Source: Acidovorax kalamii (lineage in GTDB: Bacteria; Pseudomonadota; Gammaproteobacteria; Burkholderiales; Burkholderiaceae_C). From it: a stretch of 64,000 nt of DNA. The stretch lies in assembly GCF_002245625.1 (NCBI RefSeq), contig NZ_NOIG01000004.1, positions 744,001-808,000 of the forward strand, in the 5' to 3' direction. The position numbers and the translations under genes were made by a program. The notes below the pieces were generated by a model. It had not been told where the DNA came from. It did no database searches and saw nothing but the letters and a program-made list of their open reading frames with translations. Positions within the stretch are counted from its first letter, which is position 1, and the number at the start of each line of letters is the position of its first letter. Below, one piece after another: positions 52,854-61,705 of this stretch.

Positions 52854-53081
52854 ATGGATGCGGACAAGCTGCAGCGCCTGGTCACCACCGAGATGCCCTA
52901 TGGCAAGCACAAAGGCACGTTGCTGGCCGATTTGCCCGGCAACTACCTGAACTGGTTTGCGCGCGAGGGCTTCCCTAAGGGCGAGCTGGGTCAGTTGCTG
53001 GCGCTGATGCATGAGATTGACCACAACGGTTTGTCGGACCTGCTCAAGCCATTGCGCGGAGCGCGCGCTGCAGAACGCTGA
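52854..53081 (+). CDS. DUF3820 family protein
   Basis: A 75-residue protein (RLVTTEMPYGKHKGTLLADLPGNYLNWF, then EGFPKGELGQLLALMHEI), the compact DUF3820 domain, sometimes linked to quorum-sensing-regulated virulence factors. Its function is unknown. It probably shares a transcript with DUF2721 and SUI1. Confidence 0.88.
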   Translation: MDADKLQRLVTTEMPYGKHKGTLLADLPGNYLNWFAREGFPKGELGQLLALMHEIDHNGLSDLLKPLRGARAAER

Positions 53082-53108
53082 GATCCTGAACAGGTCCTGA
53101 TCTGCCAG

Positions 53109-54212
53109 TTACCCGCCGTGCCCGGCTGCTTGGGCTGACCCGGGTGCCTGTGCCTTGTCGGGCGCTGGCCACAGACCGCTGGAGCGCCACAGCATGGTGG
53201 CGATCATCGCCAGCGCAATCAGCAAGGGGCGCATCACTCCGGCATCCAGTTGTCCGTCGGTCACCGCCTGCAAAGGGCCGACCACGTAGCGCAACACTTC
53301 GGGCAGGGCAGCAAGCAGCACGGCTCCCAGGACGACGCCCGGGATATGGCCCATGCCGCCAAACACCACCATGGCCACGATGAGCACTGACTCGTTCAGG
53401 CTGAAGGCTTCGGGCGAGACAAAGCCCTGGAAGGCCGCAAACATGGCGCCGGTGACACCGCCAAAACTGGCTCCCACGCCAAAAGCCAGCAGCTTGAGAT
53501 TGCGGGTGTTGATGCCCATGGAGCGTGCCGCAGTTTCGTCCTCGCGGATGGCCATCCATGCGCGGCCAATGCGCGAATCCTGCAGGCGCTGGCAGGTCCC
53601 TATGGTGAGCAGCACCAGGGCCAGGAACAGGTAGTAGTAGAGGGTGACAGAGGCCAGTTCGTGGCCTGCCACGACCAGAGGTTTGCCCAGGTCCACCCCC
53701 AGGATGCGGACCGGGTCGATCAGCCCCAGGCCCTGTGCGCCGTGGGTGATGTTGACAGGGTGGCCCATGTTGATGACCAGCAAGCGCACGATCTCGCCAA
53801 AGCCCAGCGTGACCACTGCGAGATAGTCGCCGCGCAGTTTCAGGGTGGGTGCCCCCAGCAGCATGCCCAGGATGGCTGCCAGCGCCGCGCCCAACGGGAT
53901 GGTCACCCACCAGGGGGTGTGCAACCCATTGGGAAACCGTGCTGCGATCCAGGCAAAGTGCTCTGTCAGGTGCGGCGAGGTCAGCAGCGCAAACAGGTAG
54001 GCACCCAGAGCGTAGAAGGCAACATACCCCAGGTCGAGCAGGCCCGCATAGCCCACCACGACGTTCAGGCCCAGCGCCAACATCACGTACAGCAGGCTGA
54101 TGTCCGCCACACGCACCCAGTGGTGGCCCCAGCTCTGCAGCACCAGGGGCAGCAGGAGCAGGCTGGCGGCCAAGCCTGCGCGCCTGGCATGCCGTGCGAA
54201 ACATGTCCTCAT
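53109..54212 (-). CDS. livM: Branched-chain amino-acid ABC transporter permease LivM
   Basis: A 367-residue permease with about nine to ten hydrophobic segments and the LivM blocks GLNVVVGYAGLLDLGYVAFYALGAY, GAPTLKLRGDYLAVVTLGFGEI, IGRAWMAIREDETAARSMGIN and GGMGHIPGVVLGAVLL. It would form a channel with LivH and ATPases LivG and LivF, none of which is in the window, so it is an orphan. Its start overlaps the stop of the acetyltransferase gene, and it ends close to the DUF3820 gene on the other strand. Confidence 0.92.
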   Translation of the reverse strand: MRTCFARHARRAGLAASLLLLPLVLQSWGHHWVRVADISLLYVMLALGLNVVVGYAGLLDLGYVAFYALGAYLFALLTSPHLTEHFAWIAARFPNGLHTPWWVTIPLGAALAAILGMLLGAPTLKLRGDYLAVVTLGFGEIVRLLVINMGHPVNITHGAQGLGLIDPVRILGVDLGKPLVVAGHELASVTLYYYLFLALVLLTIGTCQRLQDSRIGRAWMAIREDETAARSMGINTRNLKLLAFGVGASFGGVTGAMFAAFQGFVSPEAFSLNESVLIVAMVVFGGMGHIPGVVLGAVLLAALPEVLRYVVGPLQAVTDGQLDAGVMRPLLIALAMIATMLWRSSGLWPAPDKAQAPGSAQAAGHGG

Positions 54213-54745
54213 GGGCGGGCGGGAGCGATGCTGCGCTGCATGAAACGCCACTGGCTGTGCCACGCGACAGGCACCTCGGTGCCTTCGTACGCTGCGCAGT
54301 CGGTGAACCCGTGGGTGTCGTACAGCCGGTGTGCAGCCTCCATGAAGGGGGCGGTATCCAGGCAGAGGTGAGTGTGGCCCCATCGGTGGGCATCTGCGAG
54401 CAGCCTTTGCAGGGCCGACGACCCCAGCTGCATGCCCCGATAGGCGGGGCGGACGTACAGGCGCTTGATCTCGGCGATGTTGCCAGCCAGTCTGCGCAGG
54501 CCGCACATGCCAGCGGCCTTGCCGTCCACTTCGATCAGATAAAGCGCGCTGCCCGTTGAGAGCCCGGCGCAGAGCGCCTGAACCACATCCACGTCGCCAT
54601 TGGCCTGCGGCAGCTCGACTTCGGGAGTGCACCGCGCCATCTCGCGGTGCACCCAGGACAGATATTCCGCTTGCAGGCCAAGCAGTGAATCATGGAGAGC
54701 GCTGGGACTTTGGGCGCTCGCGTGAATGAACAACGGGGTGGTCAT
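54209..54745 (-). CDS. GNAT-family acetyltransferase
   Basis: A 178-residue acetyltransferase with the acetyl-CoA motif RRLAGNIAEIKRLYVRPAYRGMQLGSSAL (V/I-x-x-x-Q/R-G-x-G/A pattern), LYDTHGFTDCAAY near the C-terminus, and an N-terminal helix. The acceptor is unknown. It is translated just before livM and is divergent from a LysR gene. ATG at 54745 is chosen. Confidence 0.87.
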   Translation of the reverse strand: MTTPLFIHASAQSPSALHDSLLGLQAEYLSWVHREMARCTPEVELPQANGDVDVVQALCAGLSTGSALYLIEVDGKAAGMCGLRRLAGNIAEIKRLYVRPAYRGMQLGSSALQRLLADAHRWGHTHLCLDTAPFMEAAHRLYDTHGFTDCAAYEGTEVPVAWHSQWRFMQRSIAPARP

Positions 54746-54816
54746 GCGCTGGGTTTTGAGGGTGGGTTGGAGAAGATTAAACTGGCTTGAATGGTTAAAA
54801 AAGTGGTTTCTATTCC

Positions 54817-54834
54817 TTTCATTGCGGAATGAAA
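54817..54834. promoter_or_regulatory. Inverted repeat in the GNAT-LysR divergent promoter
   Basis: TTTCATT, GCGG, AATGAAA is a perfect 7-bp inverted repeat in an AT-rich stretch between the two divergent genes; probably the LysR binding site. Confidence 0.55.
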
Positions 54835-54878
54835 CGCTTGAATGGGGCGCATTGCACACACCTAAAACGGCGGGGCAT

Positions 54879-55772
54879 ATGGACAAGTTCAGCGGCATGT
54901 GGGCCTTTGTCAAAACGGCAGAACTGGGCAGCTTTGTGGCGGCGGGAAGGGCGCTGGCGATCTCCGCGTCTGCCGTGGGCAAGGGCGTGGCGCGGCTGGA
55001 GCAGGAGGTGGGTGTGCGGCTTTTGCAGCGCAGCACCCGGCGCATCCAGCTCACGGCAGAGGGGAATTTGTTTTACGAGCGCTGCAGGCGCATCCTGGAT
55101 GACTTGGACGATGCGCAGGCCATGCTGTCCCTGTCGCGCGAGGCCCCCCGTGGACGGCTGCGGGTGAGCGCGCCCATCGTGGGTTACCACTTCCTGATTC
55201 CCCTGGTGCCGGAGTTTCTGGCGCGCCACCCCGAAGTGGAGCTGGACATCAATTTCAGCGACCGTGCGGTCGATCTGATCGACGAAGGCATTGACGTGGC
55301 CATCCGCAGCGGCGACCTGCGCGACTCCCGTCTTGTCTCGCGCCCTTTGCAGGCGTTTCGGCTGTTGCTGTGCGCGGCCCCGGCCTACCTGACGCGCCAT
55401 GGCACCCCCGTTGCCATGCGCGACCTGGAGCTGCACGCCTGCGTGCGTTTTCGCCACCCGGACTCCGGCAAACTGCTCGACTGGCCCTGGCGCGAGAACC
55501 TGGACAGCCCCGAGCCGCGCCTGCGCACCGTACTCGCCTGCAACAACATCGAGGCGGTGTTAGGTGCCACGCTGCGCGGGCTTGGCATTGCCTGTCTGCC
55601 TGACTTTCTGGTGCGCGATGCCCTGGCCGATGGCCGACTGGTCAGCGTGCTGGAGCAGGACATGGGCCCCAGCCGCCAATTCAGGGCGCTGTGGCCCTCC
55701 AGCAGGCATTTGTCACCCAAGGTGCGTGTGTTTGTGGATCACCTGGGGGCCCAGCTCTCCGGCCCGCCATAA
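54879..55772 (+). CDS. LysR-family transcription regulator
   Basis: A 297-residue LysR protein with winged helix (MWAFVKTAELGSFVAAGRALAISASAVGKGVARLEQEVGV pattern) and an effector domain (RLRVSAPIVGYHFLIPLVPEF, GLGIACLPDFLVRDAL). It probably regulates the divergent GNAT-livM pair, using the inverted repeat at 54817. ATG at 54879 is preferred to the longer frame, whose extra 51 residues lie across the promoter region. Confidence 0.9.
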   Translation: MDKFSGMWAFVKTAELGSFVAAGRALAISASAVGKGVARLEQEVGVRLLQRSTRRIQLTAEGNLFYERCRRILDDLDDAQAMLSLSREAPRGRLRVSAPIVGYHFLIPLVPEFLARHPEVELDINFSDRAVDLIDEGIDVAIRSGDLRDSRLVSRPLQAFRLLLCAAPAYLTRHGTPVAMRDLELHACVRFRHPDSGKLLDWPWRENLDSPEPRLRTVLACNNIEAVLGATLRGLGIACLPDFLVRDALADGRLVSVLEQDMGPSRQFRALWPSSRHLSPKVRVFVDHLGAQLSGPP

Positions 55773-55808
55773 TCGCGCCCATTCACACAACTACCCGAGG
55801 GAATGCAC

Positions 55809-55982
55809 ATGAGAGGCCATATCGCTGCGATCGTCCTGGTCGTTTTGGGCGTGTTTTTTCTGCTGACCAACCTGGGGCTGATCAGCATCAGCCTGCGCGA
55901 GCTGCTGCGGGTGTGGTGGCCGGTGGCGCTGATTGCGGTGGGCCTGGCGCTGTTCTTCACGCCTGGCGACAAAAAGAAGTAA
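55809..55982 (+). CDS. Small two-helix membrane protein (LiaI-LiaF/DUF5668-like)
   Basis: A 57-residue protein with two hydrophobic helices (IAAIVLVVLGVFFLLTNLG and VWWPVALIAVGLALFF) and a GDKKK tail, like the LiaI-LiaF-type transmembrane region. Its function is unknown; related domains sense cell-envelope stress. ATG at 55809 has GAGGG about 7 bp upstream. It is followed by a GC-rich hairpin and then the truncated haemoglobin gene, convergent. Confidence 0.75.
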   Translation: MRGHIAAIVLVVLGVFFLLTNLGLISISLRELLRVWWPVALIAVGLALFFTPGDKKK

Positions 55983-55984
55983 CT

Positions 55985-56009
55985 GGCCCCGGCCCAATAG
56001 GCCGGGCCC
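55985..56009. terminator. GC-rich hairpin between convergent genes
   Basis: GGCCCCGGCC (55985-55994), loop CAATA and GGCCGGGCCC (56000-56009) form a strong imperfect stem between the small membrane-protein gene and the haemoglobin gene, probably a two-way transcript end. Confidence 0.5.
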
Positions 56010-56013
56010 TGAC

Positions 56014-56454
56014 TCAATCCCCGCCGTGCTCGCTGCGCGGCGGCACAAACGCCGGGTCGCTGCCAAAGTAGCCCCGGAACAGGTTGCGCGCAATGCCATG
56101 CGCCGCCACCTGCAGGCTGTGCGCCACCTCGGGCGCAAACAGGCGGCGGGTGTGCTGCTGCCACAGCCCCACCCAGGCCGCAAAGTGGGCGGGCGTCACG
56201 CCCTCTAGCGCCATGTGCTTGCCAAACACGTCGCCCTTGAAGCTGCGCGTGCCCAGCGCCACCGTGCTCCAGAAGTCCACCAGCCGCTGCAGGTGGGTGT
56301 CCCACTGGCCGTGCAGGGCCTTTTCAAACACAGGCCCCAGCAGCGGGTCCTGGCGCACATCGCCGTAGAAGCCATGCACCAGCCGCGTAATGCTTTCCAC
56401 GCTGGGTGGCAGATGGCTCACGGGGCTGTCGGGTAAAGGTGTTTGCTGCGTCAT
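56014..56454 (-). CDS. Group III truncated haemoglobin
   Basis: A 146-residue globin of the short 2-on-2 type (SITRLVHGFYGDVRQDPLLGPVFEKAL, FWSTVALGTRSFKGDVFGKH, HFAAWVGLWQQHTRRLF, HGIARNLFRGYF) with the expected histidine on the F helix region. Such globins bind O2 or detoxify NO. It overlaps the stop of the RIC gene and likely shares its transcript. ATG at 56454 is chosen. Confidence 0.9.
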   Translation of the reverse strand: MTQQTPLPDSPVSHLPPSVESITRLVHGFYGDVRQDPLLGPVFEKALHGQWDTHLQRLVDFWSTVALGTRSFKGDVFGKHMALEGVTPAHFAAWVGLWQQHTRRLFAPEVAHSLQVAAHGIARNLFRGYFGSDPAFVPPRSEHGGD

Positions 56455-57221
56455 GCCTGCAGTGTGCCCCCGCCGCTGCAGGCGCAGCCTGACGGACCGC
56501 AAGCTTGCGACGCAGGTGCCGCGCTGGCCTCGAAAACCGGGAACAACACGTTGTTCTCCAGATGAATGTGGTGGATGAGGTCGTCGCCCAGCTGGGCAAT
56601 GCCTGCATACAGCGCGCGCCAGGTGTTGCAGGCGCCTTGGGGGGGCGTGGCGTCGTTGGTCAGGGCGTTGAGCTTGTCCAGCGCCTCGCCGTGGTCCACA
56701 TGTTCGGCGCGCATCATGCCGATGGGCTGGCCCACAAAGGGGTTACCGCCGCTCTTGAGCATGGGGAACAGCACCTGCTCTTCCTTGAGCATGTGCGAGA
56801 GCAGCTCCTCGTGCATGGTTTCCAGGTGGTCGGCCAGCCCGGCGGGCACATGGGGGTTGTCGCGGTGCACGGCTTCCACGCGGCGGGCCATGCGGATCAG
56901 CTCGGGCAGCTGCTGGCGGTGCACCTCGTGGTAGCGCGCCAGGATGTGGTCGATGAGCGCGCTGGGCGATGCGGCTTCGGGCACGGCGTCGCTGCGTTGC
57001 AGGGTGGCCAGCTCGGCCAGCACGGCGTTGGCATCCAGCCCCCTGTCAGCCGCCGCCTGGGCCAGGCTCACCTGGCCGCCGCAGCAAAAGTCGAGCTTGA
57101 GCCGACGGAACACCGCCGTGGCGCCGGGCAGTTGCACCGCGATCTGGCCGATCTGCTGGTCGGTGCTGAGGGGCGTAGGGTGGGCGGGAGCAGTATCCAG
57201 GTGGTCAACGCGGGCGTTCAT
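56451..57221 (-). CDS. ytfE: Iron-sulfur cluster repair protein YtfE/RIC (ScdA)
   Basis: A 256-residue di-iron protein. The N-terminal domain has the paired cysteines KLDFCCGGQ, and the hemerythrin-like part carries the His/Glu ligands (DHLETMHEELLSHMLKEEQVLFPML, MMRAEHVDHGEALDKL, LIHHIHLENNVLFPVF). RIC repairs iron-sulfur clusters damaged by nitric oxide. It has an AAAGGAC site 7 bp before ATG 57221, an NsrR-like palindrome upstream, and truncated haemoglobin downstream in one operon. The C-terminus adds an unusual Cys-rich tail (CGPSGCACSGGG). Confidence 0.93.
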   Translation of the reverse strand: MNARVDHLDTAPAHPTPLSTDQQIGQIAVQLPGATAVFRRLKLDFCCGGQVSLAQAAADRGLDANAVLAELATLQRSDAVPEAASPSALIDHILARYHEVHRQQLPELIRMARRVEAVHRDNPHVPAGLADHLETMHEELLSHMLKEEQVLFPMLKSGGNPFVGQPIGMMRAEHVDHGEALDKLNALTNDATPPQGACNTWRALYAGIAQLGDDLIHHIHLENNVLFPVFEASAAPASQACGPSGCACSGGGTLQA

Positions 57222-57255
57222 GGCGGGTCCTTTTAAAGATTCATTTGGTGTGAAT

Positions 57256-57272
57256 ATTTTATTCAATAAAAT
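57256..57272. promoter_or_regulatory. Perfect 17-bp palindrome, likely NsrR operator
   Basis: ATTTTATT, C, AATAAAAT is a perfect inverted repeat at the middle of the gap between the RIC gene and nsrR, within a larger imperfect TGAAT/ATTCA palindrome, similar in type to the AT-rich NsrR box. Both genes should be NO-induced through it. Confidence 0.65.
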
Positions 57273-57313
57273 TCATTCCGCATGCCTCTTTAAATTGACC
57301 TGCGGCAAAACCT

Positions 57314-57844
57314 ATGCGCTTGACCCAATGGACCGACTACACGCTGCGCGTGCTCATGTACTGCGCGGCCACCGAAGCCCGCGAGCAGCCGGCGACCATC
57401 ACCGAAGTGGCCGAGGGCTATGGCATCTCGCGCAGCCACCTGATGAAAATCGTGCAGCAGCTGGCCGCCCAGGGGCTGCTGGAGACCACGCGCGGGCGGG
57501 GCGGTGGCATGCGGCTGATGGTGCCTGCGTCGGCCATCAACGTCGGCGCCGTGGTGCGCGCCACCGAGACCGACTTCAACCTGGTGGAGTGTTTTGACCC
57601 CGCCACCAACCAGTGCCGCCTGAGCAGCCACTGCCGCCTCAAGGGCGTGTTGTGGCAGGCCATGCAGGCCTATCTGGCGGTGCTGGACGGTGTGACGCTG
57701 GCCGACCTGATGGCCCCGGCCGCTGCGGGTGGGGCGGCCGCACGGGCCTTGCTGCCCACGGTGGCACTGCCCCAGGGCGGTGGCGCCACGCGCAGGCGCG
57801 CACCCGTGGCCGGGCTGCCGTCCAAAGCCGAGAATCTTGAATGA
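57314..57844 (+). CDS. nsrR: Rrf2-family nitric-oxide sensor NsrR
   Basis: A 176-residue Rrf2 repressor with winged helix (MRLTQWTDYTLRVLMYCA, ATITEVAEGYGISRSHLMKIVQQLA) and three cluster-ligand cysteines at 93, 101 and 107 (ECFDPATNQCRLSSHC). NsrR loses repression when NO attacks its iron-sulfur cluster. It is divergent from the RIC-haemoglobin operon and is predicted to control it. The C-terminal 40 residues are an Ala/Gly/Arg-rich extension. Confidence 0.92.
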   Translation: MRLTQWTDYTLRVLMYCAATEAREQPATITEVAEGYGISRSHLMKIVQQLAAQGLLETTRGRGGGMRLMVPASAINVGAVVRATETDFNLVECFDPATNQCRLSSHCRLKGVLWQAMQAYLAVLDGVTLADLMAPAAAGGAAARALLPTVALPQGGGATRRRAPVAGLPSKAENLE

Positions 57845-57900
57845 AAATCGCGGTTTCCGCGCGATGGATATCGGCTATTTGCTATCAAATTGATAGTTTC
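57845..57900. repeat. Dispersed repeat copy R6, at a gene end
   Basis: AAAATCGCGGTTTCCGCGCG, GGCTATTTGCTAT and CAAATTGATAG keep part of the family layout. It lies between nsrR and the AraC gene and supplies the AraC gene's last codons and stop. Confidence 0.45.
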
Positions 57901-58919
57901 TGCGGCTCTGCCATGCATTCACCGGCAAACGCCTGCCGGTAGCGCGCCGGGGTCAGGCCCACATGCCGCGCAAATTCGCGTGTGAAGTGGGGCTGGTCGG
58001 CAAAGCCGCACGCAAACCCGATTTCAGCCAGGCCATGCGGGCTCTCCAGCAGCCATTGCGCAGCTACCCGCGCACGTGCCTCTGTCACGATGTGGCGGCA
58101 GCTCAGGCCGCTTTCGGTCAGCGCCCGCTGCAGGCTGCGGCGGGCCAGGCCCGTGTGCTGGGCCAGTGCATCCACCGTGTGCAGCGCTGCCGGGTCCTGC
58201 AGCACATGGCGCGCCAGCTGGTGCGCCAGCGGTGGCCACGGCAGGGCGTCGCACAGGTGGGTGGCGGGCTGGGGCTGCTGGGTGGGGGTTGTGGGTGCGT
58301 TGCTGTCGTGATGTTCCCAATGCAAGGTCCAATGGCCTAGCAATTTTTGCGCGGCCAGCGGTGCCAGTTGCGCGTGCAGTTCGGCCGGGGTGGCGACAGG
58401 GGCTTCCATCCGCAGGTTCACGCGGTGGCCTGCGGCCTCGGGCGCGCCGATCTCCACCCGCAACCCGCGCACGTCCAGGGCCTGGCTGGCACCCACCAGC
58501 ACACCCAGCACGGCCAGGCTTTCGGTGGGGTGAGGCTCTTCCGGCACACCGGGGCGCGCGTGGTGGCGCAGTGCCAGTTCGCCGGGGATGCTGGCCGTGA
58601 TGCTGACCTGGTGGCGCGAATGCACATACCGCTCCAGCCGCTGCCAGCGTGCCATCAGCTCGGGCGGGCTGCTTGCCCCCAGCAGCGCGCGGTGCACCGG
58701 GTCGCCCGCCAGCAGGTCCACCCGTTGGGCCAGCTGCAGCAGCGTGCCCAGGCCGCCCTGGTGCAGCACGGCTTCGACCACGCTGCGTTTGTAGGCCAGG
58801 GGCACGTGGCTCGCGGCCAGCCCGTCGGCAACCGGTGGGGGCGGTGGCGGCACCAGCCCGTGCGCAGCCATGGCGCGCACCAGCAGGCGGACCATGGCGG
58901 CGCTGGCAAAGTCTTGCAT
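57885..58919 (-). CDS. AraC-family transcription regulator
   Basis: A 344-residue regulator with an N-terminal AraC-type (DUF4... OruR-like) sensor region and a C-terminal double helix-turn-helix (LAQHTGLARRSLQRALTESG, LLESPHGLAEIGFACGFADQPHFTREFARHVGLTPARYRQ). Its last residues (AEPQKLSI) come from repeat copy R6. It is upstream of and convergent with nothing relevant; the IorAB genes lie behind it in the same direction, so co-regulation of these is possible. Confidence 0.88.
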   Translation of the reverse strand: MQDFASAAMVRLLVRAMAAHGLVPPPPPPVADGLAASHVPLAYKRSVVEAVLHQGGLGTLLQLAQRVDLLAGDPVHRALLGASSPPELMARWQRLERYVHSRHQVSITASIPGELALRHHARPGVPEEPHPTESLAVLGVLVGASQALDVRGLRVEIGAPEAAGHRVNLRMEAPVATPAELHAQLAPLAAQKLLGHWTLHWEHHDSNAPTTPTQQPQPATHLCDALPWPPLAHQLARHVLQDPAALHTVDALAQHTGLARRSLQRALTESGLSCRHIVTEARARVAAQWLLESPHGLAEIGFACGFADQPHFTREFARHVGLTPARYRQAFAGECMAEPQKLSI

Positions 58920-58948
58920 GGGCGGATTGTGCCGTTGGTGCGACCCCG

Positions 58949-61060
58949 CTAAGCCTGCGTGGACAAGGCCTGCAGCACATCAGCACTGCGCACCGGCAGG
59001 CGGGCAAAACGCACGCCGGTGGCGTTGCGCAGCGCGTTGGCGATCGCTCCGGCCCCGGCCACCATGGCGGTTTCTCCAGCACCGGTGGGCGGCGCGCTGC
59101 TGTCGATCAGGTGCACATGCAGCGGCGGAATGTCGCCCATGCGTGGCAGCGGGTAGTCGGCAAAGCTGGCCGCTGCCACGCCCGAGCGGGCCACGGGCAG
59201 TTGCTCGTGCAGCACCATGCCCAGGCACCACACGAGGTTGCCCTCGGTCTGCGCGCGCACGCCGTCGGGCTGCAGCACCAGGCCGCAGTCGTGCGCGCAC
59301 CACAGCGCCACCACACGCACCTGGCCGGTGGTGCGCTGCACCTCCACATCGGCCACGGCGGCGGCATAGCTCACGCCCTTGTAGATGCCGCCTGCGATGC
59401 CGCGCCCGCGCAAGGTGGTGGCATCGCTGGCGGGGCGCTCTGGCCAGCGGGCCTCGGCGGCGGCACGGCGCAGCACCTGGGCCAGGCGTGCATCGGTGGT
59501 GTGTTGCAGGCGCCAGTCCAATGGGTCTGCCTCTGCGTGGCGCGCGCATTCGTCCATGGCGCTTTCCACCACCAGGGTGTTGGGCCCCGCGCCCAGGCCG
59601 CGCCAGGGGCCGGTGTGCACGGGTAGACGCTGGGCGGTGAACTCGATGCGCTGCTGGGGCACGTCGTACGGCATTTGCGCGCCGCGCGCCACGCCGCTGT
59701 CGCCCGCCAGGTCGGCCAGGGTCTGCATCCACACCGGCATCGCGGCGGGCGTGAACAGGATGTGGCTGCTGGCCAGCGCATGCCACCAGTGGGTGATGTG
59801 CCCGCCTTGCACGCGGGCCCGCACACGGTGGCTGGAGGGCGGGCGCTGGAAGCCCTGGGCAAACTCCTGCGCGCGGCTCCATTGCACCTTGACGGGCGCG
59901 CCCACGGCCTGGGCGAGCACGGTGGCCTCCAGCTCCACCGTGCACAGCGTGCGGCCGCCAAAGCCACCACCGATGCGGCAGGCCTGCACCTCGATGCGTT
60001 CGGCATCCAGGCTGAACTGGCGGGCGAGCACGTCGCGCATGTAGAACAGGTCTTGGGTGCCCGCCCATACCTTCAGGGCGATGTCTTTTTTGTCTGCGTC
60101 GGCCAGCCACTGCGCCGTGGCGCTGCGGGGCTCGATGGGCGCGTGGGCGGCCAAGGGCACGTCCATGCGCAGGTCTAGCGTCCATGCTGTGTCTGTGGGC
60201 AGCTCGTCCTTGCGCAGGCGGTGCTGCAGCGCGCCCCGGCGCAGGTGCGTGTCGATGTCGATGCGCTCGTCGATGGCCGCCTGCTCGAACGCGTTGCCAT
60301 CGTCCACCTGCCACTGCACCGCCAGCGCGGCCTCGATGCGGTCGAGCGCCGAAGGCGTGCGCGCCACGATGCCCAGGCCCAGGCTGCCCATCTGCAACAG
60401 GCGCGGGTGCTGCACCACGGCCATGCAGGCGGGGTCGGCGCGAGCGGCTGTTTCGTCCCACGCCTTGGGGCGCGAGGTGATTTCGGCTGACACCGGTGCG
60501 CGCAGCACGCGGCCATACAGCAGGCCGGGCAGGCGCGTGTCGCCCGCAAACAGCGGCTGGCCGGTGACGAGGGCGTGCAGCTGGCCCGGCGCCGCCGCAG
60601 CTTCTTTGGTGACCCCCGTGCGCGGCTGCAGGCTGCGCAGCGCGCTGGGCGCAATGTCACGCGCGGCCAGCGTGCCCGTGGTCTGGCCTTGTGCCAGGGC
60701 CTCGCGCAAGGTGGCGCAGGCACGGGCCAGGGGCAGGGCAAAGTCCTGCACGCTGGCGCTGCCCACGGTGGCGCGCACGCGGGCGATGTGGCGGGTGCTG
60801 GGCAGTTGCAGGTGTACTTGTGCGGGCGGCACACCCAGCTCGGCAGCGGCCAGGCCCTGCAGCGCGGCGCTGATCTGCTGGCCCATTTCGGCACTGGGCA
60901 GCCACAGGGTGTAGCGGCCGTTGTCGTGCCGTATCCAGCCCAGCGCGTCATCGGCGGTGGAGGTGGGGCGCTTGGGGATCACCGGCACGAGGCTGCAGCC
61001 CGCCAGCGTGACGGTGAGTACCCCGGCGCCTGCCGCTGCCAAAAACTGGCGGCGCTTCAT
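58949..61060 (-). CDS. iorB: Isoquinoline 1-oxidoreductase-like molybdenum subunit (IorB)
   Basis: A 703-residue molybdopterin-cytosine-dinucleotide-type hydroxylase of the xanthine oxidase family. The Mo-binding segments [34 protein letters not shown] and the C-terminal [17 protein letters not shown] (catalytic Glu) are present. The N-terminus [22 protein letters not shown] combines a twin-arginine-like signal with a lipobox cysteine, so a periplasmic or membrane-anchored enzyme is likely. It pairs with the 2Fe-2S subunit. ATG at 61060 is chosen over a longer frame without coding character. Confidence 0.9.
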   Translation of the reverse strand: MKRRQFLAAAGAGVLTVTLAGCSLVPVIPKRPTSTADDALGWIRHDNGRYTLWLPSAEMGQQISAALQGLAAAELGVPPAQVHLQLPSTRHIARVRATVGSASVQDFALPLARACATLREALAQGQTTGTLAARDIAPSALRSLQPRTGVTKEAAAAPGQLHALVTGQPLFAGDTRLPGLLYGRVLRAPVSAEITSRPKAWDETAARADPACMAVVQHPRLLQMGSLGLGIVARTPSALDRIEAALAVQWQVDDGNAFEQAAIDERIDIDTHLRRGALQHRLRKDELPTDTAWTLDLRMDVPLAAHAPIEPRSATAQWLADADKKDIALKVWAGTQDLFYMRDVLARQFSLDAERIEVQACRIGGGFGGRTLCTVELEATVLAQAVGAPVKVQWSRAQEFAQGFQRPPSSHRVRARVQGGHITHWWHALASSHILFTPAAMPVWMQTLADLAGDSGVARGAQMPYDVPQQRIEFTAQRLPVHTGPWRGLGAGPNTLVVESAMDECARHAEADPLDWRLQHTTDARLAQVLRRAAAEARWPERPASDATTLRGRGIAGGIYKGVSYAAAVADVEVQRTTGQVRVVALWCAHDCGLVLQPDGVRAQTEGNLVWCLGMVLHEQLPVARSGVAAASFADYPLPRMGDIPPLHVHLIDSSAPPTGAGETAMVAGAGAIANALRNATGVRFARLPVRSADVLQALSTQA

Positions 61061-61521
61061 GGCTTTACGCCCCCGGCCGCCTGGTGGATGGCCGCGCGCA
61101 CCCGGTGCTGGGTGCCGCAGCGGCACAGGTGGGCCGACATGGCGGCGTCGATCTGCGCATCGCTGGGGCGGGGTGTGGCGCGCAGCAGGGCCACCGCGCC
61201 CATGATCTGGCCGCTCTGGCAGTAGCCGCACTGGGGCACGCGCAGGTCCAGCCAGGCCTGTTGCACGGGGTGCAGCGTGCCATCGGGCGCCGCCAGGCCT
61301 TCGATGGTGGTAATGGAGCGCCCTTGCAGCCCGCGCGCCGTCTGCAGGCAGGCGCGCTGCGCCACGCCGTCGATGAGCACGGTGCAGGCGCCACATTGGC
61401 CCATGCCGCAGCCAAAGCGGGTGCCCATGAGGCCCAGCGGCTCGCGCAGCAGCCAGAGCAGGGGTTCGTCCTCCCAGCCGGGGGGCACCGGCTGGGCTTG
61501 TTGGTTCAGGGTGATGTGCAT
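61057..61521 (-). CDS. iorA: Isoquinoline 1-oxidoreductase-like 2Fe-2S subunit (IorA)
   Basis: A 154-residue subunit with the two 2Fe-2S cluster motifs: [17 protein letters not shown]...C and [10 protein letters not shown]...CRCGTQ. It passes electrons from the Mo site of the large subunit to an acceptor. It overlaps the IorB gene by 4 bp (ATGA), so both are coupled. It has no signal peptide and would be carried to the periplasm as a passenger of IorB. Confidence 0.93.
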   Translation of the reverse strand: MHITLNQQAQPVPPGWEDEPLLWLLREPLGLMGTRFGCGMGQCGACTVLIDGVAQRACLQTARGLQGRSITTIEGLAAPDGTLHPVQQAWLDLRVPQCGYCQSGQIMGAVALLRATPRPSDAQIDAAMSAHLCRCGTQHRVRAAIHQAAGGVKP

Positions 61522-61636
61522 GGGGCCTCCGTGGGTGTGACGGGGCCAGTGTGCAAAGGACGGGGGTGGCGGGTCTTGAAGATTTGCGCCACACGCAGCG
61601 CGGGGCGCATCAGGGCATGGGGCGCCCGGTGGAACA

Positions 61637-61705
61637 AAAAATAGTGGTCAAAATAGCCGTCTGCGCGCGTCCATCAAGCGCAAGCAGCTATTGTTTTGGA
61701 AGCCA
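61637..61705 (-). repeat. Dispersed repeat copy R7, at a gene end
   Basis: Contains AAGCGCAAGCAGCTAT (61676-61691, identical to R1) followed by TGTTTTGG, preceded by AAAATAGCCGTCTGCGCGC. Read on the minus strand it gives the last codons (WLPKQ) and the TAG stop of the thioredoxin-like gene. The gap 61522-61687 holds nothing else I recognise. Confidence 0.7.

Noticed and set aside
61061-61594. Upstream extension of the IorB frame
   Set aside because: It overlaps the convincing 2Fe-2S subunit gene, is Arg/Ala/Pro-rich and lacks a domain, whereas ATG at 61060 is followed at once by a proper signal sequence.
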